A stretch of 64,000 nucleotides of DNA from Dyella sp. 2HG41-7 (GCF_021390675.1 NZ_JAJEJV010000004.1:2046001-2110000); one strand, 5' to 3'. Positions 49,434 through 58,343 are shown, counted from the first letter of the stretch. Program-made: numbers and translations. The notes: a model not told the origin generated them from the letters alone.

Positions 49434-50321
49434 ATGCTGGATTTCTTAAAACTGGGCCGCTGGCTCGATCACGGACAAATGGGTGAGCGGGCCGTGCAGA
49501 CCGCACAGAGTGTCGCCACGCGCTGGGACGTGATCCAGGGTGAGCGCAAGCCAGGTCAGCCCGACGATGACGACACCCCTTACATCAAGATCGGCAAGGA
49601 GTGGTTTCCGATTCCTCCGGACCTCCGCGACACGCGCCCGCGCCTCTACCGCACCGCGCCCGATCCCGTCACGGGGCGCCAGGGTCGCGTGGCTGGCCGC
49701 ATCCTGCCCGATGACCTGGTGAGTGGCTCCCCGTCCAGCGCGGTGCCCATCCTCTTCGCGGCGGTGCCCTTCGTTGGTTTCTTGATCTACTGTGCCAGTG
49801 CCCTGGACTCAATCGGAGTCATTGCCCCTGTGCTGGGGGTGCTGGGCCTGCTCCTGGCCTTTATCTCAAACGCCACGCAATCCGTGGGCAAGGGCTGGGT
49901 GCTCTTGTCCGCCCTGGCTGCGCTGCTGCCCCTGAAAACATTGACCGACCACGCCCTGAGCATGACGGGTGATTGGGACTCAGTGGGGTTTGCGGTCAAG
50001 GCCGGGGTGATCGTCGGCCTTGCTCTCCTCTTCGGTGGCCTGCGCAACGCCCGCACGGCCGTCGGCGGCTTGCTCTTGCTCACCATCGTCCTGCTGCTGT
50101 CCTCCGTGGCGCCCGATGCCCTCAAACCCGCCGTGCTGCTGATCCCCGCCTGCGCGTTGCCTTGGGCATGGGCGTTCTTCCTCCGCCGTGCCCGCGGCAT
50201 CGAGCTCGCCGTCTACGGCACCACCTGCAACTGGGAAGACAGCGCCAATGGTCTCGGCCACGTGGACGCCCGTCGTGCTCAAACCCTCCGCGCCGCTAAG
50301 GAGTATGCGTCATGCAAGTGA
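49434..50321 (+). CDS. Polytopic membrane protein
   Basis: 295 aa, ~110 soluble residues then about five or six membrane helices (VPILFAAVPFVGFLIYCASA, GLLLAFISNATQ, VLLPLKTL..., GVIVGLALLFGGLRNA, LLLLTIVLLLSSVAP, VLLIPACALPWAWAFFL). No family recognised. Its last codons overlap the start of the ATPase gene, so the two are translationally coupled and probably form a membrane complex. Confidence 0.6.
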   Translation: MLDFLKLGRWLDHGQMGERAVQTAQSVATRWDVIQGERKPGQPDDDDTPYIKIGKEWFPIPPDLRDTRPRLYRTAPDPVTGRQGRVAGRILPDDLVSGSPSSAVPILFAAVPFVGFLIYCASALDSIGVIAPVLGVLGLLLAFISNATQSVGKGWVLLSALAALLPLKTLTDHALSMTGDWDSVGFAVKAGVIVGLALLFGGLRNARTAVGGLLLLTIVLLLSSVAPDALKPAVLLIPACALPWAWAFFLRRARGIELAVYGTTCNWEDSANGLGHVDARRAQTLRAAKEYASCK

Positions 50322-52108
50322 ACCCCCTGCCTTACACCGTCAAAAATCTTCCGTATGCCGGCATGCTGCATTTCGGCACCGCCACGGGGTTCCTCAGTTT
50401 GAACCGCTGGGATGGCTTCGCACCTGATCCGGGTCTTCCCGTCTTGATGGAGCCCAGTGCTCTCGCGCAACACATGATCATTTTGGGCGCGAATGGTGTG
50501 GGCAAAACTGTCCTTCTTAAACAGCTTATTCAGGACTACATCCGCGCAAACATCGGCGGACTCGTGATCATGGACGGCAAAGGGGCGTTGCCCGCCGAGT
50601 TCCGGCACCTGAAAAACTACATCTTCATCGATCCTCGCGTGTGCGTCATCTCGCTCTACGAAGGCTTGGAACCCGAGGGCGTCACGACGGCTTATGCGCA
50701 AATCAATATGCGCCCGGACGCCAAGGATCCCATTTGGCAGAACAGCACCAGTGACGTGATCTACAACACCGCCGTGATCCTCTGGTGGCTCGTGAAGTAT
50801 GCCGATGCCATGAACACGCCCGAAGAAGACCGGGTGTGGAACTGGTGCATGTATGACCACGATCGACTGGCCCAGTTGGCGCTTTCCGATAAGGACGCCG
50901 ACCGAGTCGAGGTGGGCAAATACCTGGAATTCTTGAAGGCGCAATACCCCGGTGAAATGTCGGGTCTGCTGGGCGGTGCCATCAACTATGTTGAGAACAC
51001 CATGGGCGGATGGGCTGACACGGTCCGCGGCTCGGTGCTGGCGACCTACGGTGCTTGGACGACGCCGTTGTTGTCGCAGAAGGACATTCAGCGCTGGGCG
51101 CGCGCGGTGCACTCTGAGAAAGATCCAGAGGCCTGTTTGTTCGGGGGGATTATTGGAATCAATTTGGGGGAGGTCCAGTTTGGACGCGCGGGAATTTTGG
51201 CCTCGAGTTTCCTGAAGAACCGAATTTACACAAAGGGTAAGAAGCGCGCCGACTTCGGCAACGACTGGGCCGCGGCAATTCCTGGCTCGACGCCGGTGTG
51301 GGTGGTGCAAGACGAGTATCCGGCCATTGCCACCGAGGCGGAGGTCACCATCGCGCTGCAGGGCCGTTCGCTCGGTTTGTGGCTGTGCTGCCTGGCCCAG
51401 AACATCGAGGCGATTTACGCCACAAATCACAACAAATCGAGCCTGGATGCCTTCTTGGGTAACCTGCTCAGCCGCATTGTGATGCAGACCACCCCGATCA
51501 CGGCCAAGTGGTTGCAGGACACCGTGGGCCCCGTGTGGATCCCGGGCTGGATGAAGAACACGCAGGGCATCGATTACATCAGCTCCGCGTCGAACGCCCT
51601 GGGCAGCGTGCTCTACGACACCAGCCATCCCGACCGCGCGTTCCTTAAGTCCTTGTTGCGTCGTGGCTTCGGCACGTTCCAGAAAGTCCATTTCAAGCCC
51701 GGCACGGTGCAGCGGGTGACGGAGGACGACCACGCCGAAAGGGCCTCTCGGCACGCCGTGGTCACGGGCGGGCAGTGGGTGGAAGAGCCGCTGATCAGTT
51801 TGGCTGATTTCCTCAGCAAGACCCAAAAGATCACCAAGGGCGGCAACGGACTCGAACCCGAAGGCGGCGTGGCCTTCGTGCAGGTGATGCGTGCCGGCGC
51901 TATCCGCCGCGACTTCGTGCAACTCCTGCCCCCGGGCCCGATCGCCGCTGACCTCTTGGATCCGACAGTCACCGAGGAACAGCGGAAGAAGCACGAAGCG
52001 GACATGCAAAAGATCAAGGAGCAAGTGGCCGCATTCAACGCGCAAGAGGCGGCGGACAAGGCCAACGCTGAGGCGGAAGCCGAGGCCGCCGCGGAGGTGA
52101 CCGCATGA
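50312..52108 (+). CDS. TraG/FtsK-like conjugation ATPase
   Basis: 598 aa. Walker A GANGVGKTVLLKQLI at about 59-73, then GGLVIMDGKG; Walker B VWVVQDEYPAIATEAEV; a later GRSLGLWLCCLAQN matches the TraG/VirD4 RecA-core block in which old ATPases read ARSxGIxxxxxxQ. No N-terminal membrane helices; the gene upstream may supply them. The C-terminal 60 residues are an Ala/Glu coiled tail. It is a second coupling-type ATPase besides TraD at 59500, so its substrate is open. Confidence 0.72.
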   Translation: MQVNPLPYTVKNLPYAGMLHFGTATGFLSLNRWDGFAPDPGLPVLMEPSALAQHMIILGANGVGKTVLLKQLIQDYIRANIGGLVIMDGKGALPAEFRHLKNYIFIDPRVCVISLYEGLEPEGVTTAYAQINMRPDAKDPIWQNSTSDVIYNTAVILWWLVKYADAMNTPEEDRVWNWCMYDHDRLAQLALSDKDADRVEVGKYLEFLKAQYPGEMSGLLGGAINYVENTMGGWADTVRGSVLATYGAWTTPLLSQKDIQRWARAVHSEKDPEACLFGGIIGINLGEVQFGRAGILASSFLKNRIYTKGKKRADFGNDWAAAIPGSTPVWVVQDEYPAIATEAEVTIALQGRSLGLWLCCLAQNIEAIYATNHNKSSLDAFLGNLLSRIVMQTTPITAKWLQDTVGPVWIPGWMKNTQGIDYISSASNALGSVLYDTSHPDRAFLKSLLRRGFGTFQKVHFKPGTVQRVTEDDHAERASRHAVVTGGQWVEEPLISLADFLSKTQKITKGGNGLEPEGGVAFVQVMRAGAIRRDFVQLLPPGPIAADLLDPTVTEEQRKKHEADMQKIKEQVAAFNAQEAADKANAEAEAEAAAEVTA

Positions 52109-53412
52109 ACCGCAACCTCTTCATCCATCGCGTCCAACTCCCGCAACGGGAGCGTCAGGAGGTGTCCAACGATCACACACCGATCCCCGGGATGAACCTG
52201 TTTGGACCCACCTCGGCGCCGACCCTCGAACCGAACACTCAACAGCAGGGGGAGGTCCCCATGAAAATCGAACACGAAGACCAGCGTCTGGAAGAAGCCC
52301 GGGCGCGTTTCGGCCAGGCCTTCGACCAGGCCCGTGACCGCGTCGCGGAATTGCGCGAACTTAATCTCGTTCAGCCGTCGCAAACGAATGAAGACCTGTT
52401 GCAGCAATCGAGCATCGAACTGCCCGGCGGATCCAAAGTGTCCCTCATCGACTTCAAGGATCCGATGGCGCCCGCGATCGACAAGGCATTGGCCCACCAG
52501 GCCAGCAATGTGGACTTCGATCACGCCACAGACGAAACCACGCCCCTGCACTCCGCGGTGGCGGACAACAAGTTGGGCCTGGTGCAACGCCTCTTGGACC
52601 ACGGGGCGGATCCGAACTTCCAAATCTCGGAGTATGCCGCGAATGCAGACGCGCCTCTTGTTCCGCTCATGCGCGCCAAGTCCCCCGAGATGGTGGATCT
52701 GCTCTGCAACAACGGGGCCGATGTTCAGAAGTGCCTTTGGCATCAAGACATGCTCGCCAACCCGCAGGTGACCCAAGCTTTCCTGGATCGGGGCCTCCAT
52801 CCGAATGCTCGCACCCAAGAACAACACATGGATGCGGACGAAAGCACTCAGGGCGAAAGCGCGTTGCATCTGGCCCAGGATCCCGAAGTGGCTCGGCGCC
52901 TGGTGCTCGCCGGGGCTGACATCCAGGCCAACGCGGGCACGCGCGAGAAACCCTTGTCCGTCACTCAGAAATGGGCCGAGGACCCTGAGAGTTTCGGCCT
53001 GATCCCCGTGAGCAAGGGCCCCGCATTCGAGCAAGCGGTTCGGGACGCCTCGGCGGAGCGACAGCACCTTCAACATCAGCAACAGGAGAATCCCGTGGAA
53101 AAGAACATGAAACCCGACGAACAGATGCAGCGCGTCCCGCCAACTTTGGCCACCGCCGTGGCCAATGGCATGGTCATGCCCAAGCGTCACGCCAGCTTGG
53201 GTGAAGCGGCCGCCGCAGCCACTGGGCAGGGCAAGAGTGAAGGGGAAGGGCAGGGCGGTCGCCAGGGTGGCCAGGAACGTCCGAGCCACAGCTCTTACTA
53301 CAACCCCGTGCCCGTGGGTGGGATGGCGATGCCGCAGCGGAGCAACACGATCGGGGACGCCGTGGTGCAGCGTGAAGCCGCCCAGAAGCGTCGGCGCACG
53401 CAGAGCATCTGA
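52105..53412 (+). CDS. Large ankyrin-repeat protein
   Basis: 435 aa from ATG 52105, overlapping the ATPase stop. Ankyrin units at about 145-270: TTPLHSAVADNKLGLVQRLL, HGADPNF, PEMVDLLCNNGADVQK and ESALHLAQDPEVARRLVLAG. The N-terminal ~130 residues are charged and helical, and the C-terminal ~100 are disordered (GQGKSEGEGQGGRQGGQER). Coupling to the ATPase gene suggests it is an effector, adaptor or regulator of that machine. Confidence 0.7.
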   Translation: MNRNLFIHRVQLPQRERQEVSNDHTPIPGMNLFGPTSAPTLEPNTQQQGEVPMKIEHEDQRLEEARARFGQAFDQARDRVAELRELNLVQPSQTNEDLLQQSSIELPGGSKVSLIDFKDPMAPAIDKALAHQASNVDFDHATDETTPLHSAVADNKLGLVQRLLDHGADPNFQISEYAANADAPLVPLMRAKSPEMVDLLCNNGADVQKCLWHQDMLANPQVTQAFLDRGLHPNARTQEQHMDADESTQGESALHLAQDPEVARRLVLAGADIQANAGTREKPLSVTQKWAEDPESFGLIPVSKGPAFEQAVRDASAERQHLQHQQQENPVEKNMKPDEQMQRVPPTLATAVANGMVMPKRHASLGEAAAAATGQGKSEGEGQGGRQGGQERPSHSSYYNPVPVGGMAMPQRSNTIGDAVVQREAAQKRRRTQSI

Positions 53413-53435
53413 CCCAACCCTCCACCCATCACCCG

Positions 53436-53453
53436 GGGCCGCGCAAGCGGCCC
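53436..53453 (+). terminator. GC hairpin after the ankyrin gene
   Basis: GGGCCGC-gcaa-GCGGCCC followed by TTGGTGTTTGT; weak T-run but good stem. Confidence 0.5.
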
Positions 53454-53501
53454 TTGGTGTTTGTGCGCCTTTTCTGACATCGACCGACGATCGATCCTGC
53501 A

Positions 53502-53558
53502 TTGACAGCGACCCCCTTTCCCTTAGCCTGGAGATAGAGACAGTGATCTAACGATCAC
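53502..53558 (+). promoter_or_regulatory. Shared promoter-operator, site 10
   Basis: -35 TTGACA (53502-53507), 16-bp spacer, -10 TAGCCT (53524-53529), operator GTGATCTAACGATCAC (53543-53558). It lies 12.7 kb from the nearest other site and has no upstream dispersed repeat. Confidence 0.8.
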
Positions 53559-53588
53559 GGCAAAAGTTTAACAAGTGAGACCCCGCCT

Positions 53589-54209
53589 ATGTTCGATCTA
53601 CCGCCACCCCAAGTCTTGGACCACGCCCTCAGTTCCGCCGTGTGCGCCGCGGGCCACATGCCCGAACGGCTCTTGATTGCCGACATGCACGAGCGCAACT
53701 CCAAACCCCGGCTGTGGGCACTGGACCTCTCGGATCCCCAGCATCCCCAGGTGGTGTTGCAGACCTGGGTGGAGCACGGCAGCGGCTCCGATCCCAAGCA
53801 CACCGGCTACGCCAGCGTGTTTGGCAACCAGCCCGACAGCCAGATGACGAGCCTGGGCCTCTACGCGGTGGGCGAGCGCTACCGCAGCATCCAATACGAT
53901 CGGTGGAGCTATCAGCTCCTGGGGCTCGACAAGACCAACTCCAACGCCTTGGTGCGCGGCATCGCGCTCCACCCGTCCAAGTTCGTCACTGCAACCCACC
54001 AAGACTTCTCGGAAGGGTGCGCCGCCGTTCCCACCGATGCCCTGCCCAAACTGGAAAAGGCATGGGGCAGTGTCAGTGGCACCTACCTTTACATCGACGG
54101 CAAAGGCGCCCCTGTGCGCACATGCGCCGCCTATCCGCACTGGCCCACGACCGCGAGTGTCGTGTGGCAGAAACCCAAGAATGTTTGCACCGCCGGAGAA
54201 CCCTCATGA
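53589..54209 (+). CDS. L,D-transpeptidase-like protein (YkuD_2 type) without a signal peptide
   Basis: 206 aa. EHGSGSDP, FGNQPDSQMTSLGLY, LVRGIALHPSKFV (His128) and DFSEGCAAV (catalytic-type Cys144) match the murein L,D-transpeptidase catalytic domain family (YkuD_2). These crosslink or anchor to peptidoglycan in the periplasm. Here the N-terminus (MFDLPPPQVLDHALSS) is not a signal peptide, so export is unexplained. First gene under promoter site 10; next gene overlaps by 4 nt. Confidence 0.7.
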   Translation: MFDLPPPQVLDHALSSAVCAAGHMPERLLIADMHERNSKPRLWALDLSDPQHPQVVLQTWVEHGSGSDPKHTGYASVFGNQPDSQMTSLGLYAVGERYRSIQYDRWSYQLLGLDKTNSNALVRGIALHPSKFVTATHQDFSEGCAAVPTDALPKLEKAWGSVSGTYLYIDGKGAPVRTCAAYPHWPTTASVVWQKPKNVCTAGEPS

Positions 54210-54661
54210 ACCCCGCCACGACCACTATGCTGCTCTTTGTCCCCTTGGACCCGCGCACCCTGGAACCCCGGGAAGAGTCCGTGTTCCTGGAAGCCTTCGC
54301 CGGCTGTCTAGCAGGGTGCACCCTGGGCTTCATGGGCCTCGATCATCTGAAGCACCTGGTGGACATGCATGACATGCTCGGCCAGTTGCGGGACACCGTG
54401 CGACCCCAGGTCACGCAGGGCGCCTTGGCGCGGGCCGTGAACGCTTACCGGATGAACCCCACTCCGTTCCCGCCCGGCACCACGCCGGGGGTGTATGTGC
54501 CCATCTATGTGCCCAGACTCCGCCTGGATGCCACGATGGCTCGGCTCTACCCCGAGCTCGGGGTGAACTGGCGCACCCCGAAGCCGGCAAGCGCGGACGT
54601 GCCCTGGCGCCAGACCCGCCGGTGCGCGCCCCGGTATGAACTTCGGCCGCCCCGGTTCTGA
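54206..54661 (+). CDS. Hypothetical protein
   Basis: 151 aa from ATG 54206, overlapping the transpeptidase stop. A weakly hydrophobic segment (EAFAGCLAGCTLGFMGL) and a basic C-terminus (RQTRRCAPRYELRPPRF). No family recognised. Operon partner of the L,D-transpeptidase-like gene. Confidence 0.55.
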   Translation: MNPATTTMLLFVPLDPRTLEPREESVFLEAFAGCLAGCTLGFMGLDHLKHLVDMHDMLGQLRDTVRPQVTQGALARAVNAYRMNPTPFPPGTTPGVYVPIYVPRLRLDATMARLYPELGVNWRTPKPASADVPWRQTRRCAPRYELRPPRF

Positions 54662-54718
54662 GATCCCGCCTGGGAGCGTATCCTTGGACCCTTGCGAACA
54701 GGCTCAGGGGGCCGACAC

Positions 54719-56617
54719 ATGGAAGCGCACGCACGCGATCTTGAGAAGATTTTTGATCGGGCCATTCAATACCAAATCCCGTTGTTCCAAAGGCCTTACG
54801 TCTGGGATGTGGACAAGGGTTGGCAAGAGCTCTGGGAAGACATCGAGGATCTGCTCAACCGCGAGCTGACCCGGGGCAAGGTGCACCCGCACTTCATGGG
54901 CGCCGTGGTGTTGGAGCAATTGGGCAACGCCACGGGCGCCGTGGAAACGCGACAGATCATCGACGGCCAGCAGCGCTTCACCACGCTGCAAATTGTCATG
55001 ACTGTGTGCCGCGATCATGCCTTGGGCCTGGACAGCGAAAAGTTCGGGGAGCGGTTCGGGGATTTGGTCTGCAACCGGGAAAACCGCATCGACAAGGCCG
55101 ATGAAGCCTTCAAGGTCTGGCCGACGAACTCCGATCGCGGCGCCTATCGCCTCATCCAGGCCAGTGGTTCCCCGGCTGAGCTCGAAAAGCAGTTGAAGGC
55201 CCACCCCACGTTGCGCAGCTCCAACATCATCGGCGCCTATCTCTATTTCGCTCAGCGCCTGGCCACCTGGTTCAAGAGCGAGCTGGAAGGGGAGGACGGC
55301 CCGCTGGCCGATCAACCCGACGTCGCGCGCCGCCTGGAAGCGCTGTGGACCGTCATGCGCGGCAAGCTGCAACTCGTGGTCATCGACCTCGACAAGCAAG
55401 ACGAGGCGCAGGTGATTTTCGAGACGATGAACAGCCTGGGCGAACCCCTGCTGCCGTCAGACCTGATCAAAAACTACCTGTTCCGCCGGGCCATGGCCGA
55501 GGATGCGGACGTGGAGAAACTCTACGCGCAGCATTGGGCCTTTTTTGATGAAAAGCCCTGGCGCGTGGAAGTGAAACAGGGTCGCATCACCCGTCCCCTC
55601 ATCGACATCTTTCTCAACCACTACCTCGCCCTGACCACGCAGGACGATGTGAAATCCACGCACCTGTTCAATGCCTTCAAGGGCTATGTCCAGGACGAGG
55701 AACAGAAAGAAAACAAGCTCATTGGCTCAGCCAGCACCGCCGAGGAACACATGGCGATGCTGGCCCGGTTCGGGCGCATCTATCGGAGCTGGGGTGAAGC
55801 CAGTGCGCACCCGCGCCTGGCCACGTTCCTCCGGCGCCTGGATGCGGTGGACACGACCACCGTGTATCCGTTCCTGCTGATGGCGCACGATCACCTGATG
55901 CCGGACAACCCGGCTGAGTTCGATAAGGTTCTGCAGGTGATTGAGTCGTTCCTGGTGCGCCGCATGGTCTGCCAGTTGACGACGAAGAACTACAACAAAC
56001 TCTTCATTGACCTGATCAAGGGCGTGGCCAAGAGTGGCGTGCTCACCGCAGAGAGCGTGGGCGCCTGGTTGGCCAAGAGCAAGGCCGACAGTTTGAAGTT
56101 CCCGAACAACGAGGATTTCGGCAGCGCCATCGCCATCTCCGCGATCTACAAGAACCTCAGTCAAAAGAAAGTGCGCGCCATCCTCGAAGCCGTGGACGCA
56201 TCCTTGCAGAACAAGAAATCCGAAGCGGTCCCGCTGCCCAGTGGCCTGACGATCGAGCATGTCATGCCGCAGGAGTGGCAAGATCACTGGCCGATGCCGG
56301 AGAAGATCGGCACCGACCCGGAGGCCATCAAGAAGTGGAAGGATCGTCGTGAGGCCTTGTTGCAAACTCTGGGCAACCTCACCCTCATCACCGGGTCCTT
56401 GAACCCGTCGCTGAGCAATGGCCCCTGGAACGAAAAACGGCCCGAGCTCTTGAAGTTCTCCAAACTCAATCTGACGCAGTATTTCCACGACGAGGCCAAA
56501 GCGGCGGTGTGGAACGAAGACGCCATCATCAAGCGCGGCATTGAGCTGGTCGGCCTGATGCTGGCGATCTGGCCGGACGTGGCCCGGGAAACCGAGACCG
56601 AAGCCGAACCGGCGTAA
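54719..56617 (+). CDS. GmrSD-type (DUF262/DUF1524) restriction protein
   Basis: 632 aa from ATG 54719. N-terminal DUF262: IPLFQRPYVWD (20-30) and RQIIDGQQRFTTLQI (about 78-92), the nucleotide-binding/cleaving DGQQR motif. C-terminal DUF1524 HNH-like nuclease: TIEHVMPQEW (His about 514) and LGNLTLITGSLNPSLSN. Fused GmrS-GmrD proteins are type IV enzymes that cut modified phage DNA. A single gene on its own; likely defence cargo. Confidence 0.85.
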   Translation: MEAHARDLEKIFDRAIQYQIPLFQRPYVWDVDKGWQELWEDIEDLLNRELTRGKVHPHFMGAVVLEQLGNATGAVETRQIIDGQQRFTTLQIVMTVCRDHALGLDSEKFGERFGDLVCNRENRIDKADEAFKVWPTNSDRGAYRLIQASGSPAELEKQLKAHPTLRSSNIIGAYLYFAQRLATWFKSELEGEDGPLADQPDVARRLEALWTVMRGKLQLVVIDLDKQDEAQVIFETMNSLGEPLLPSDLIKNYLFRRAMAEDADVEKLYAQHWAFFDEKPWRVEVKQGRITRPLIDIFLNHYLALTTQDDVKSTHLFNAFKGYVQDEEQKENKLIGSASTAEEHMAMLARFGRIYRSWGEASAHPRLATFLRRLDAVDTTTVYPFLLMAHDHLMPDNPAEFDKVLQVIESFLVRRMVCQLTTKNYNKLFIDLIKGVAKSGVLTAESVGAWLAKSKADSLKFPNNEDFGSAIAISAIYKNLSQKKVRAILEAVDASLQNKKSEAVPLPSGLTIEHVMPQEWQDHWPMPEKIGTDPEAIKKWKDRREALLQTLGNLTLITGSLNPSLSNGPWNEKRPELLKFSKLNLTQYFHDEAKAAVWNEDAIIKRGIELVGLMLAIWPDVARETETEAEPA

Positions 56618-56660
56618 TCGACAAGGGTGGGGTGGTGCAATGCCACCCCATCTCGGCCCG

Positions 56661-57113
56661 TCAGGGCGCCTTGAAGTGCACCGCGCGCACCTTGAGCGGT
56701 TTCGCCAATTGCTTGATGGTTGCGAAAGAGCCGAAGGGGAGAAGGGGCATCGACACCAGCCACTTTTCTCCGCCTGGATCCAGCGACGTAAGGGTAAGTT
56801 CATCCCGGTAGAACTGGCTGGCCAGCAGTTCGGTGAAACTCACGGGATCCACTTTCCCGACGATCAGCGTGTGGTCGTAGAAGTGTTCCTTCCCGCAGCT
56901 CAGCGCTTCCACATCGAGTTTCAGCGGAGCCAGCACGGCTGACACCGCATCGGCCACACGGGCCGGGTCCTCCGAAGAGTCCACTTCCACCAGTGCATGG
57001 AGACCCGCGCGCAGCAGCCGCACCTGGTCGTAGGGCAACGTGATCAGCGCTTCCGTGGTCCTGGCGACCTTGGACGCAGGGAGCTGAGGAAGCAAAAAGA
57101 GGTGCGGGACCAT
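56661..57113 (-). CDS. Hypothetical protein
   Basis: 150 aa on the minus strand, convergent with the GmrSD gene and divergent from the ArdC operon. Beta-alpha pattern (ITLPYDQVRLLRAGLHALVEVDS, FYDHTLIVGKVDPVSF), no signal or membrane segment. No family recognised. It overlaps no known signature. Confidence 0.55.
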   Translation of the reverse strand: MVPHLFLLPQLPASKVARTTEALITLPYDQVRLLRAGLHALVEVDSSEDPARVADAVSAVLAPLKLDVEALSCGKEHFYDHTLIVGKVDPVSFTELLASQFYRDELTLTSLDPGGEKWLVSMPLLPFGSFATIKQLAKPLKVRAVHFKAP

Positions 57114-57117
57114 CGGG

Positions 57118-57145
57118 TTGCCAACCGGCTGAAATCGACTAGGAC
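57118..57145 (+). promoter_or_regulatory. Possible promoter of the ArdC unit
   Basis: TTGCCA (57118-57123), 16-bp spacer, TAGGAC (57140-57145): same spacing as the shared promoters, but no GTGATC palindrome follows. The ArdC unit could therefore escape the common control. Confidence 0.4.
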
Positions 57146-57174
57146 ATTAGGAGTATCCCCGTGGAACCTTCCCC

Positions 57175-57357
57175 ATGTCCAACCCCTTCCGCAAGAAGCC
57201 GGCGGCGCCTGCGCCTGACCGTCCCACGCTGACCCTGCAACATCGGGTGCGCCGCTTCACACCCGAAGAAGCGGAAAACCTCGGCTGCTTCACCGAAGAC
57301 GCACTGAGCTACGAAGACGCCCTGGCGGCGCGCGAGCCGGAAGAGGTGGGGCCATGA
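57175..57357 (+). CDS. Small hypothetical protein before ArdC
   Basis: 60 aa from ATG 57175. Pro-rich basic head (FRKKPAAPAPDRP) and acidic tail (ALSYEDALAAREPEEVG). Overlaps the ArdC start by 4 nt, so the two are coupled. No family recognised. Confidence 0.5.
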   Translation: MSNPFRKKPAAPAPDRPTLTLQHRVRRFTPEEAENLGCFTEDALSYEDALAAREPEEVGP

Positions 57358-58343
57358 AGGACCAGAACCGCCTGCCCTATCGGCAACAGACCAACCTGGA
57401 TTTGCTGGACAAGATCCAGAACGGCACCTGTCAGTGGATCAAGCCTTGGGAGCCAGGGATGGGGGAAGCTCCTTACAACCCTACGTCAGGCAAGTCTTAT
57501 CGCGGAATCAATTCGGTCGTCCTTGAGGCCGCTGGCTACGAGGATAAGCGGTGGATGACTTACTTGCAGGCCCAGAGCATCGGGTGCCAAGTCAAGCGCT
57601 CACCGGAGTCCACCCGGCTGATCGAGTATTGGCCTCCACCGAAGAAGGAAGAAAACAAGGAAACCGGTGAGATTGAGCTGGTTCGTCGGAAGCCGATTTA
57701 CAGCTACGTGTTCAACGGTTCGGAAATTCTCGGGTTGCCCGAATACAAACCAACGGAGCCCACGTGGGAGCCGAACGCTCGTGCCGATGATCTGATCCAG
57801 GCCTCAGGCGCGATCATCGAATACCGTAACGGCAACGCTGCGTTTTACAGCCCAGCCTCTGATCGCATCGTCGTGCCCGAGATGGGGCAGTTCCCCCAGA
57901 TGGAGCACGCCTATGCAACCGTGCTTCACGAACTTGGGCATTGGACTTCACATCCAGACCGGTGCAACCGCGAGATTGGTAAGGCAGGGTTCGGGACCCC
58001 CGATTATGCTCGTGAGGAGTTGGCGGCGGAGCTGACGTCGCACTTCATGTGCCGCAACATGGCGCTCAGCCGACCCGGCCTGGACGAGCAACATGCCGCC
58101 TATTTGCGGAGTTGGTTGGAAATTCTCGAAAAGGATCCCAACGAGATTTTCCGCGCCGCTCACAAGGCCGATGTGGCCACACAGTTCCTGATGCAGTTCG
58201 ATCGCTACCAGGTGCACGAGCAGGCCATGATCGAGGCCCGCAAGATCGAACCGATCGAACGCGCTCCCGAGGCCGAGCAGGCCCAGCAACAGCAGCGCCG
58301 CTCGCGCACCCCCGAACCCATCGCCGCCGGAGCCGCCCGATGA
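57354..58343 (+). CDS. ArdC-like antirestriction protein
   Basis: 329 aa. The N-terminal ssDNA-binding domain has QQTNLDLLDKIQNGTCQW, PWEPG, and SGKSYRGINSVVL. The C-terminal zincin-like domain has VLHELGHWTSHPDR (HELGH at about 192-196) and AREELAAELTSHFMC. ArdC proteins protect incoming conjugative DNA from restriction and bind ssDNA; the metallopeptidase-like part is a typical partner. Leading position in a transfer region fits this. A disordered Gln/Arg tail ends the protein. Confidence 0.85.
   Translation: MKDQNRLPYRQQTNLDLLDKIQNGTCQWIKPWEPGMGEAPYNPTSGKSYRGINSVVLEAAGYEDKRWMTYLQAQSIGCQVKRSPESTRLIEYWPPPKKEENKETGEIELVRRKPIYSYVFNGSEILGLPEYKPTEPTWEPNARADDLIQASGAIIEYRNGNAAFYSPASDRIVVPEMGQFPQMEHAYATVLHELGHWTSHPDRCNREIGKAGFGTPDYAREELAAELTSHFMCRNMALSRPGLDEQHAAYLRSWLEILEKDPNEIFRAAHKADVATQFLMQFDRYQVHEQAMIEARKIEPIERAPEAEQAQQQQRRSRTPEPIAAGAAR

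Noticed and set aside
50312-52108. VirB4-type ATPase
   Set aside because: The Walker B/ARSxG-like order and the coupling-protein style blocks fit TraG/FtsK better than VirB4, and no VirB3/VirB6-type neighbours are seen.
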